DNA from: Cyanobacteria bacterium SZAS-4
Lineage (GTDB): Bacteria > Cyanobacteriota > Vampirovibrionia > Obscuribacterales > Obscuribacteraceae
Reading direction: 5' to 3'
DNA length: 64,000 bases
NCBI GenBank assembly: GCA_018266255.1
Contig: JAFEAT010000010.1
Span: 248,001 to 312,000 of the forward strand
How positions within the stretch are numbered: position 1 is the stretch's first letter; each line of letters begins with the position of its first letter. Of the stretch, positions 53,330 to 60,308 are shown in pieces. The notes below the pieces were generated by a model. The model saw nothing but the letters and a program-made list of their open reading frames with translations. It had not been told where the DNA came from and did no database searches. A program made the translations under genes and the position numbers.

Positions 53330-54874
53330 ATGTTTGGTATTAAGCGCCAAATCTTTTTGCTGTTGCTAGTTTTATTGAGCATCTCGGGAGTATCTTCTCC
53401 TGCGTTTGCGAACGTAAGAGTGCCGCCGATTTTTTCAGATGGCATGGTTTTGCAACGCGATAAACCGATTCGTGTTTGGGGAGTTGCTGACCCAGGTGAG
53501 TTGGTTGGTGTCAAAATTGGCGGACAAGCTGCCGTGTGTCCTGCTGACAAGAGAGGCAGATGGGGTGTCACTCTCAAGCCGCTGCCTTACACTGGCAAAC
53601 CGCTAGAGATGGTAATTCACGGTAAGAGCGAAATTGTCATTCACGATGTTTTGATGGGTGAAGTTTGGCTGTGCGCAGGACAGTCGAACATGGGTTTGCC
53701 ATACCGCAAAACTGACTACAGTGAAAGCGATACTACTGCTGCAAATCATGCGACATTGCGCCTTTTCAAACTCAATAGCGATGAAAGCGCCTTTGTACCG
53801 CAGACTGATCCCAACGTTCACTGGACAGCGTCGACAAAAGAGGATGTTGAAAAATTCTCCGGTGTAGCGATGTTCTTCGGTTTGGATTTGTACAAAGCAT
53901 TGAACATGCCGATTGGATTGATTCAATCAGCTCACGGTGGAGCTTCCTTAGAAACCTTCGTTAGCCGCAACGCTATCGACAATTCAAACGAATTCAGATC
54001 TGTCGGAGTAAACTCAGACAAAGGTTTTGCTCTCTACCACGATCAGTTGGAGCAATATAAAAAAGACATCCAAATGTGGTTTGCCAACGGCAAGAAGGGC
54101 GACAAACCAGAAGAACCGGTGCCACCGAGAATGAAGAAAGCATCGGTTGCTTTTGACATGCTATTGGCTCCAGTAGCACCGATCGCGATGCGAGGCGTAA
54201 TCTTCTATCAAGGAGAAGCTGACGTGTATTTGTCAGCGTTGCGGTATAGAAGATTGTTCGCACTGATGGTTCAAGATTGGAGAAATCAATTCAAAGATCC
54301 GACGCTGCCGATCATCTACGTACAGTTGCCGAATTTCGGCATCAAACAGAAAGCGCCTGAAGACAGCGATTGGGCGATCATGCGAGAAACGCAGGCAATT
54401 TGCAGGCGCATTCCCTACACCTACATGGTAGTAACTCTTGACACTATCCCCGGTGCGGATGCAGGAATGCACGCCACCCAAAAGAAGGAGATAGCCCATC
54501 GACTCGCCGCATGTGCGTTAGCTACGCAATACCACATCTCGAAGCCCTATGCGAGCCCTATCTATGACTCGATGGAAATTCAAGGCAAGAAAATCCGCAT
54601 CAAATTCCGCTATGCCGACAAAGGTCTGATCTCCAATTCACTTCCAGTTCAAGGTTTTGAAATTGCCGGTGAAAACAAAAGATGGACAGCGGCAGATGCG
54701 CAAGTGGATGGTGACTCCGTCAACGTATCGAGCCCAAGAGTGCCGAGTCCAGCCGCAGTGCGTTATGGCTGGGCCGACAACCCAACGGTCAATCTGTACA
54801 GCGCAGACAAACTTCCGGTCACACCTTTTAGAACGGATGACTGGCCGCGTCTAGTTCAGAAGAAGAGCTACTAG
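53330..54874 (+). CDS. Exported sialate O-acetylesterase-like SGNH hydrolase
   Basis: 514 residues with a signal peptide (IFLLLLVLLSISGVSSPAFA) and the SASA architecture: IFSDGMVLQRDKPIRVWG, catalytic Ser in VWLCAGQSNMGLP, AHGGASLETF, YQGEADVY, and the DAGMHATQKKEI segment with the Asp-His pair. It removes acetyl esters from sugars outside the cytoplasm. ATG 53330 has AGAGGA upstream, 58 bases after HPPD, so it may be in the same transcript. Its acetyl-ester target could be the envelope glycan modified by the MBOAT operon, but that is speculative. Confidence 0.87.
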   Translation: MFGIKRQIFLLLLVLLSISGVSSPAFANVRVPPIFSDGMVLQRDKPIRVWGVADPGELVGVKIGGQAAVCPADKRGRWGVTLKPLPYTGKPLEMVIHGKSEIVIHDVLMGEVWLCAGQSNMGLPYRKTDYSESDTTAANHATLRLFKLNSDESAFVPQTDPNVHWTASTKEDVEKFSGVAMFFGLDLYKALNMPIGLIQSAHGGASLETFVSRNAIDNSNEFRSVGVNSDKGFALYHDQLEQYKKDIQMWFANGKKGDKPEEPVPPRMKKASVAFDMLLAPVAPIAMRGVIFYQGEADVYLSALRYRRLFALMVQDWRNQFKDPTLPIIYVQLPNFGIKQKAPEDSDWAIMRETQAICRRIPYTYMVVTLDTIPGADAGMHATQKKEIAHRLAACALATQYHISKPYASPIYDSMEIQGKKIRIKFRYADKGLISNSLPVQGFEIAGENKRWTAADAQVDGDSVNVSSPRVPSPAAVRYGWADNPTVNLYSADKLPVTPFRTDDWPRLVQKKSY

Positions 54875-55096
54875 TCAGAGCGAAAGCGAAATAGGTTGTA
54901 TTTGCGCGGCTTCATTAGTGCTTTGGCATCGGAGCTTTGCGTCTCGTTATCCGACTTTTGGATACCGACTCTGAAACTTCGGGCTGCTTAGGTCTTATTT
55001 CGTCGACCAGCTCGGGATGATTATTCAAAATTTTGAGGATAGTCAGCCAGAGGTGCACTAAATGTAGTGGCTGACTCCTGGTGTATGGCAAAATAA

Positions 55097-55126
55097 AAAG
55101 GCAGCCCGAAGGCTGCCTTTCAAATT
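55097..55126. terminator. Bidirectional intrinsic terminator
   Basis: AAAGGCAGCC / GGCTGCCTTT, a perfect 10-bp stem with loop CGAA, followed by CAAATTTTTT on the plus strand and TTTTTATTTT on the minus strand. It ends the HPPD/esterase unit and the convergent ATC-hydrolase-like gene. The stretch 54875-55096 holds no gene. Confidence 0.85.
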
Positions 55127-55142
55127 TTTTCGGTTGCCGAAA

Positions 55143-55628
55143 TTACTTTGTGAAAGTAATTGTGCAAGCCTTTTCGCCCATTTTGACATCGCCCTTGAGG
55201 TCGAATGCTTTGGCGGTTTCCATTACGCAGTTCTGGAATGAAGCACCAGCTTTTTCTTGCTGTTCTGGTGTCATTTTGCCCATCATTTTTTCCATCTGAT
55301 TCCACATCGCGCAAGAGAGGTAGTTCAGTGTGGCTGATTTGTCATCGCCCATGATTTCGATTTCGCTGCCGAATACGTTAGTTTCGGTTTCAGCCATTGC
55401 TTTGACCAATTCGATTGGGGTCTTAACACCGAGAGCTTTGTAGTGGTCGATTTTGCCCTTGCGTACTGCGTTTTCATACTTGGTCAAGAGAGCCATGTCG
55501 CCGTGCTCCATGAGTACGCTCTTGGCTGAAAAACACATATTTGCTGCCATGGCAGAAGCTGCTTCTTGGATCTGTTTTACTGTCCAAGTTTGTTCTACAA
55601 CTTTCTTTGTTGGTGTTGTTGTTGTCAT
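55143..55628 (-). CDS. Possible L-2-amino-thiazoline-4-carboxylate hydrolase-like protein
   Basis: 161 residues, helical first half, then a pattern resembling the ATC-hydrolase family: FGSEIEIMGDDKSATLNYLSCAMWNQ, QNCVMETAKAFDLKGDVKMGEKACTITF (strand, Cys, helix, Cys, final GD..C...F strand). The family includes ATC hydrolases of cysteine-related metabolism and many proteins of unknown role. It has no signal peptide. ATG 55628 is used; a distant GGAG lies 12 bases upstream. Assignment is tentative. Confidence 0.5.
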   Translation of the reverse strand: MTTTTPTKKVVEQTWTVKQIQEAASAMAANMCFSAKSVLMEHGDMALLTKYENAVRKGKIDHYKALGVKTPIELVKAMAETETNVFGSEIEIMGDDKSATLNYLSCAMWNQMEKMMGKMTPEQQEKAGASFQNCVMETAKAFDLKGDVKMGEKACTITFTK

Positions 55629-56056
55629 TTCTTTGTACGCTCCGATCTGGGGTATGTGCAAGATTGTATGCCGCTTCCAGAGTTAATGAGCCCGCTTTAA
55701 GAGATCATTCCGTATTCTGCTTGGCAAGTTCTGACACTTATTTACGACAATGCTGATTTCGCTGAACATTAGATCAGAACTGGGTTTGATCTCCGCTCAG
55801 CAATTGGAGCAATGTCGTTTATACACAACAGCTTTTGTTGCACTTGAGTCTAGAGCAATGTGCCCTTTCTTCTGAAACGCAGTGTCCATCAATGCCGTAT
55901 ATCCGTTGTATCTACAACACGAAAATGAAATGCATCAATTTAAGCACCGGCTCGTAAGGCCGCAAGAACATGCAAAATCATGCTAATCCAGTCAAAAGCA
56001 ACAAATTAAGCACAAAAATGTAAGGCCGCGATCTAGGCCGCGATCTAGGCCGCGAT
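55629..56056. other. 428-base intergenic region with repeats, no gene
   Basis: Between the ATC-hydrolase-like start and the hisC stop. It contains no convincing gene. It holds two copies of TTAAGCAC-N6-GTAAGGCCGC (55940-55963 and 56006-56029); the first is part of the longer 16-base motif also found at 34566. The second runs into the 12-bp tandem repeat next to hisC. The rest is AT-rich and includes the upstream region of the 55628 gene. Confidence 0.6.
55940..56029. repeat. Two direct copies of TTAAGCAC-N6-GTAAGGCCGC
   Basis: Each copy is 24 bases with identical outer parts and different six-base centres (cggctc and aaaaat), 66 bases apart start to start. A third partial copy lies at 34574. 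The constant spacing is more like a bipartite site or a folded RNA/DNA element than a random match. Confidence 0.6.
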
Positions 56057-56059
56057 CTA
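56024..56059. repeat. Three tandem 12-bp repeats overlapping hisC stop
   Basis: GGCCGCGATCTA occurs three times without error at 56024-56035, 56036-56047 and 56048-56059. The last copy supplies the hisC stop TAG on the minus strand. Twelve-base units keep frame, so copy-number change would not shift any upstream reading. Confidence 0.85.
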
Positions 56060-57235
56060 AGCCATTGTCGCGACGACTGCGCGCAATCCCTTGATGAGCT
56101 GTTCGTTCTCTTCAGGTTTTCCAATTGTGATACGGATGCAGGTAGGCAATCCAAAGGCAGTCAGTGGGCGAATTGCAACGCCGTGACGCAACAGTCCTTC
56201 GTGCAGTTGAGCAACGCGCTCTGCAGTATCCATTTCTACAAGAATAAAATTGCCATGCGATGGAACGCGCATCAATCCAAGACGATCTAGCTCTTGTGTA
56301 ATCAATTGCATGCCGACTTTGTTATTGACCAACGTTCTGCTCAAGAAATCATCATCAGCCAGTGCAGCCAATCCTGCTGCCTGGGCTAAACAATTTGGTT
56401 CGAATGGCAATTTGATGCGGTTTACGAAATCGATCAAATATTCGTGACCGAGTCCATAACCCAAACGAATTCCTGCCATTGCATAAGCTTTAGAGAAAGT
56501 TCTCAACGTCAGTACGTTGTCGAGTCTGTAGCTCATCGAGTCAGGGAAAGCTGGATTGTCTCCGCTGAATTCGTAGTAAGCCTCATCCAGTATAACTAGA
56601 ACGTGCTCAGGCACTTTTTTGATGAAATCATCAAACTGATTGCGCGTGATAATCGTTCCAGTCGGATTATTTGGATTGCACAGATAAATGATTTTGGTTC
56701 GTTCGTTGATCGCAGCTGCAATCGCATCTAAGTCGAACGCATAATTTTTCAGTGGCACCATATTCAGTTTTACGCCCTGGGCGCGAACCAATACGTAAAG
56801 ACCAATAAAAGTTCCTTGCGATGTCAGCACTTCGTCATCGCCGTGCAAGAAGGCACGCACGATGTTTGCCATAGTCGATTCGGATCCACTGCCGAGCGCA
56901 ACGTTTTCAACTTTGACGTTGTAACGTTCTGCCAGCGCTGTTCGCAACTTCATGCCACCCATCTCTGGATAGCGGTTCATGTCGAGCAGCGTTTCGTGAA
57001 TAGCTTTCAGCGCGCTTTCAGGCGGACCAAGTGGGTTCTCGTTAGAGGCTAAATTGATGAATTTATCAATGCCCAGCTCTTTCTTCAGCTGCTCAGGCGG
57101 ACGGCCGGGCTGATAAGGCTTGAGGGCTTCAATATGTGGTGGAACGAGCCGTTTTGGAATTGGCTGCCCTGCGCTCGAAGCTGACATCTGGCTTGGATCT
57201 GACATTGCCGCGAGGCGTTGAATTAGAGTGACCAT
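56057..57235 (-). CDS. hisC: Histidinol-phosphate aminotransferase
   Basis: 392 residues of a fold-type I PLP aminotransferase. It shows LASNENPLGPP, CNPNNPTGT, DEAYYEF and the PLP-Lys motif TFSKAYAMAGIRLGYG, with FVNRIKLPFEPN as in HisC. It makes histidinol phosphate in His biosynthesis, and some relatives also act on aromatic amino acids. ATG 57235 has AAGG six bases upstream; a TTG at 57271 would add 12 residues. About 37 extra residues precede the normal HisC start. No other his genes are nearby. The stop lies in the 12-bp tandem repeat. Confidence 0.9.
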   Translation of the reverse strand: MVTLIQRLAAMSDPSQMSASSAGQPIPKRLVPPHIEALKPYQPGRPPEQLKKELGIDKFINLASNENPLGPPESALKAIHETLLDMNRYPEMGGMKLRTALAERYNVKVENVALGSGSESTMANIVRAFLHGDDEVLTSQGTFIGLYVLVRAQGVKLNMVPLKNYAFDLDAIAAAINERTKIIYLCNPNNPTGTIITRNQFDDFIKKVPEHVLVILDEAYYEFSGDNPAFPDSMSYRLDNVLTLRTFSKAYAMAGIRLGYGLGHEYLIDFVNRIKLPFEPNCLAQAAGLAALADDDFLSRTLVNNKVGMQLITQELDRLGLMRVPSHGNFILVEMDTAERVAQLHEGLLRHGVAIRPLTAFGLPTCIRITIGKPEENEQLIKGLRAVVATMA

Positions 57236-57511
57236 GGATACCTTAGCAAGTTGAAGGTTGTGAGACAACAAAAAACCAGCCGCCTGGAAGACTGTGTTCC
57301 CGAGCGACGTTCATTCAATTTATATACGATAAGCTATCACCTGAGAGTGCTGCAGACAAATTAATAACCTGCGTTTTCGGGCTTTCTCATAAATTCTTAA
57401 ACTTGTTTGTAACGGCCGAGATTCTCTCGACAAGCGCCAATTGAAGCCTTGATGTCAAGCTTTTTTGTGTAAAGTAAAAACCTGTGCCAGTTTTGCAACT
57501 TCTTCAGTGGC

Positions 57512-57541
57512 TTTACAACCCATATTCGATATCTATATGAT
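57512..57541 (+). promoter_or_regulatory. Sigma70-like promoter for tRNA-Gly
   Basis: TTTACA (57512-57517) and TATGAT (57536-57541) are 18 bases apart, and the tRNA begins 15 bases after the -10 box. The region 57236-57511 contains no gene; it includes a weak 4-bp hairpin with an adjoining A/T run near 57270-57287 in the hisC leader. Confidence 0.65.
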
Positions 57542-57556
57542 AGGATTGGCACCTAC

Positions 57557-57630
57557 GCGGGTGTAGTTCAATGGTAGAACGGCAGCCTTCCAAGCTGCAC
57601 ACGCGGGTTCGATTCCCGCTACCCGCTCCA
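57557..57630 (+). tRNA. tRNA-Gly (anticodon UCC)
   Basis: 74 bases folding as a complete cloverleaf: acceptor GCGGGTG / TACCCGC, D arm GTTC...GAAC, anticodon stem GCAGC / GCTGC with loop CTTCCAA (anticodon TCC, reads GGA and GGG), and T arm GCGGG-TTCGATT-CCCGC. The CCA end is encoded at 57628-57630 with discriminator T, normal for glycine. A promoter lies just upstream. Confidence 0.97.
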
Positions 57631-57703
57631 ATTAGTATTATTGTTGACGTGTTACTCGAAGAGTTGGTGTTCCACCTCCTCTATATTTCAGTGAGCCACA
57701 AAA

Positions 57704-58696
57704 ATGCTTGAAGAGAAAATTTGCCTGAGTGATGTGCTGGTTGCGAAGAAGCGAATCGAGAAGTACATCGCCAATACACCGTTTGTTAAGAGCAGCTGGT
57801 TAAGCGGTCTTACAGGCGCCAACATCTATATGAAGTTGGAGAACGTCCAGGTAACCGGTTCATTCAAGTACAGAGGCGCTCTGAACACGCTCACCTGGGC
57901 TAAAGAGAATCAAATCAACAAGGTGTTCACTGCCTCTGCCGGAAATCACGGTTTGGGAGTCGCCGAAGCGGCCATCCACACTGAAATCGAAGCCACAGTT
58001 TGCGTGCCGCAGACCGCCTCACCGTTGAAAAAGCAGAAATTGCAGGGTTACAGCATCTCTCTCATTCAGCATGGCGATGAGTGCGATGTGACTGAAGCCT
58101 ATGCCCGTCGGCTGGCGAATGAAAAGAAAGGATTCTATGTTTCGCCGTACAACAATAAAGAAGTAATTGCCGGCGCTGGCACAATCGCGCTCGAGATGTT
58201 GGAAGTTATTCCAACGTTGACAACGATCGTTGTTTCAGTGGGCGGTGGCGGATTGGCGAGCGGCATCGCAATTGCTGCCAAGGCTATCAATCCTGACATC
58301 AAGGTGATCGGCGTTGTTGCAGCAAATTCGCCCGTGATGAGCACCTCAGTCATCGCCGGACGAGTCGTGCGCGCCTTCCAAGACAAAACGATTGCAGATG
58401 GAATTGCTGGAAACATCGAACCAGAATCCATTACATTCGATTTAGTCAAAGAAATGATCGACGACTGGGTGACGGTTGATGAGCAAGATATCGTCTCTAC
58501 AGTTTTTGAATTCCTCGACAACGAAGGAATGTTGATTGAAGGCGCTGCCTCAGCAACAGTCGCCGCTATAAGCAAAAAACTTTTGACATTCAGTCCAAAA
58601 GAAAAAGTGGGCATCGTTGTGTGCGGCGGAAATATCGCGCGCAACGACTGGCGAGAAATTCTTGTCAATCATTTGGTTGGCGCTAAGAAAGCTTAG
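57704..58696 (+). CDS. Threonine/serine dehydratase-like PLP enzyme
   Basis: 330 residues of the fold-type II PLP family. The PLP Lys is in TGSFKYRGALNTL, followed by ASAGNHGLGVA, the phosphate loop SVGGGGLASG, and VVCGGN near the end. No C-terminal ACT-like regulatory domain is present, so it is of the short catabolic threonine dehydratase or serine racemase type rather than the feedback-regulated biosynthetic IlvA. It makes 2-oxobutyrate or pyruvate plus ammonia. It follows the tRNA by 73 bases. The next gene starts 33 bases downstream. Confidence 0.87.
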   Translation: MLEEKICLSDVLVAKKRIEKYIANTPFVKSSWLSGLTGANIYMKLENVQVTGSFKYRGALNTLTWAKENQINKVFTASAGNHGLGVAEAAIHTEIEATVCVPQTASPLKKQKLQGYSISLIQHGDECDVTEAYARRLANEKKGFYVSPYNNKEVIAGAGTIALEMLEVIPTLTTIVVSVGGGGLASGIAIAAKAINPDIKVIGVVAANSPVMSTSVIAGRVVRAFQDKTIADGIAGNIEPESITFDLVKEMIDDWVTVDEQDIVSTVFEFLDNEGMLIEGAASATVAAISKKLLTFSPKEKVGIVVCGGNIARNDWREILVNHLVGAKKA

Positions 58697-58729
58697 CGAA
58701 AGTGTTCTTCCCTTTCGGAGCAATTGATC

Positions 58730-59350
58730 ATGTCGATTCGACTAGAATTCAGCGCGTTCGTTCTGAGTGATTTGAAGCAGCAGCTTGAAAGCAAAGACGC
58801 TCAGCTCGCAGACGAAACCATTCAAGCTTTCGAGGAAGGTGCCGGTGAAATTGATCTCGATGCTAAAGCTGTAGACGAGGGTCGCGTGCGCATCAAGAAT
58901 TTAATTGCTAATGGCAAGAAAGATTCGGTCGAAACGATTGCAGAAGTGTCAGCGGTGAATTTTTTGGCAGCAAATTCTTCCCAGGCAATCGAAGATGATT
59001 GCGAAGCGGAATGGCCATGGTCGGATTTGAATAACATGAATGTGCAATTCCAAAACCGATTCGATGCTCGCACCAAGGAGCTTTTCAATTACTGTGTCGA
59101 AGGACGAACGCTCATTGGCGATAAGTTTGACAGTGATGCTGGATTTTATTTGTATTTGACGAATGCTGAGGTCGCAACCTTGCGCGCAGGTTTAGACAAA
59201 GTGCATGTTGTGATCAGCGAGATTGTTGACAGTGGTGCGATGAATGAACAAGATTTTGATGGCGGACTCGTCGACACACTGGAAGCATTTATGGAGACAT
59301 TGGACGCCGTCTCTGCTGAGAAGTTAGATCTATTCGCAATCGCTTGCTAA
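58730..59350 (+). CDS. Unknown acidic protein
   Basis: 206 residues, acidic, no signal peptide or membrane segment. ATG 58730 (MSIRLEFSAF) has GGAG ten bases upstream, and a TTG at 58724 is the alternative. It lies 33 bases after the dehydratase and probably shares its transcript. Features include a helical N-terminus (SDLKQQLESKDAQLADETIQ), WPWSDLNN and repeated acidic clusters. It resembles small cytosolic DUF proteins, but I do not recognise the family. Confidence 0.68.
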   Translation: MSIRLEFSAFVLSDLKQQLESKDAQLADETIQAFEEGAGEIDLDAKAVDEGRVRIKNLIANGKKDSVETIAEVSAVNFLAANSSQAIEDDCEAEWPWSDLNNMNVQFQNRFDARTKELFNYCVEGRTLIGDKFDSDAGFYLYLTNAEVATLRAGLDKVHVVISEIVDSGAMNEQDFDGGLVDTLEAFMETLDAVSAEKLDLFAIAC

Positions 59351-59569
59351 GTAGTGTGAGTCAAAGTATTCGTCTCTGTTGGAGAATGGACGACCTTCAA
59401 TCGGCCTTACATTTTTGTGCTTAATTTGATGCCAAACCGCAGCTGCGCTAAGAGTCAGTCCGGATAAGACTGTGAAGTCGATTTTTGTTACCGGGGGGAT
59501 TTCTTCCACGGAACCTCTTAATCCGAAGCCGCCCGCTTCCACAGGAGCTCCGACCAATCCCTGAGCCAA
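59330..59569 (-). CDS. Possible 79-residue unknown protein
   Basis: An open frame from TTG 59569 reads MAQGLVGAPVEAGGFGLRGS, contains a hydrophobic stretch (FTVLSGLTLSAAAVW) and ends SNRDEYFDSHYLASDCE. The composition is protein-like, but there is no ATG or ribosome site, and it overlaps the end of the 58730 gene by 21 bases. The 5' part may be missing. Otherwise the 298 bases at 59351-59648 hold nothing else I can see. Confidence 0.33.
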   Translation of the reverse strand: MAQGLVGAPVEAGGFGLRGSVEEIPPVTKIDFTVLSGLTLSAAAVWHQIKHKNVRPIEGRPFSNRDEYFDSHYLASDCE

Positions 59570-59648
59570 AACTAGTTCAAATCGGATGTAACCCAGCCGT
59601 CACTTTGCGCCGGTAAGATTTCTATATCGCCAATAATAGGAGTGTTTT

Positions 59649-60266
59649 ATGGGTGTCGAACACGCCGAAGCCACTAGTTTTGACAGCGGGTCTAGCAGAA
59701 TTTCCGACGGTGGAGATGGCGCACGCTGGAATGAAATCAGTGTGCAAAATACTCCTGGCGGAGTAACTTCTTCGCGTGAATCCAGCGCATTTGCAGCGGG
59801 TGTAGGCGGCACTCCAGATGCCACCATTGGAAAAGACTTTATCTCGTTCTCTGGCACCAAAGATGGAGCGGTCTTCGCACAAGCGAGCGTTCCTGGCGAA
59901 ACGGTGTACAGCGGTGACGATGGACAGAAGTTTAGCGTGCAGCGCTCAGATGGTCCTGATGGCAGCGGAAAAGTATCGATTTCAGATTTTACTCACATTA
60001 CGGACATTGATATCGGACCTAATGGACGGCTCCGAGGTATTGAGACGTTGAGGAGCGACGGGAGACCGTCGACCCTGGAGTCTGGAGACGAACTCAGGGA
60101 TAAGTTCGTACCGAACATGGGACCAGACGGAAAGCCTGATGGCACTAGTTCTTACACGACACCTGAAGGCGTCAGAATCGACATGGATAACTGTGGCGCG
60201 GTGACCAATGTTTCTAGAAAAGGCACCACCGTATACAGTCGCGACAAATCTCAATGTACTTCCTAA
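59649..60266 (+). CDS. Unknown Ser/Gly/Asp-rich protein
   Basis: 205 residues, acidic and rich in Gly, Ser, Asp and Thr, with no signal peptide or membrane segment. Repeating beta-like phrases (DGAVFAQASVPGETVYSGDD, DGQKFSVQRSDGPDG, DIDIGPNGRLRGIETL) suggest a beta-rich fold. AGGAG sits six bases before ATG 59649. Two Cys occur near the C-terminus. It converges on the giant TPR gene; a weak 6-bp hairpin (GGTGAC/GTCACC, 60291-60313) lies between. No family is recognised. Confidence 0.7.
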   Translation: MGVEHAEATSFDSGSSRISDGGDGARWNEISVQNTPGGVTSSRESSAFAAGVGGTPDATIGKDFISFSGTKDGAVFAQASVPGETVYSGDDGQKFSVQRSDGPDGSGKVSISDFTHITDIDIGPNGRLRGIETLRSDGRPSTLESGDELRDKFVPNMGPDGKPDGTSSYTTPEGVRIDMDNCGAVTNVSRKGTTVYSRDKSQCTS

Positions 60267-60308
60267 TTTACTCTCGAGAACAGACAGTCAGGTGACAGAG
60301 CGAATGCG

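Noticed and set aside
57270-57287. Short hairpin plus T-run in the hisC leader (CCAG/CTGG on the minus strand)
   Set aside because: Only four base pairs; too weak to call an attenuator or terminator.
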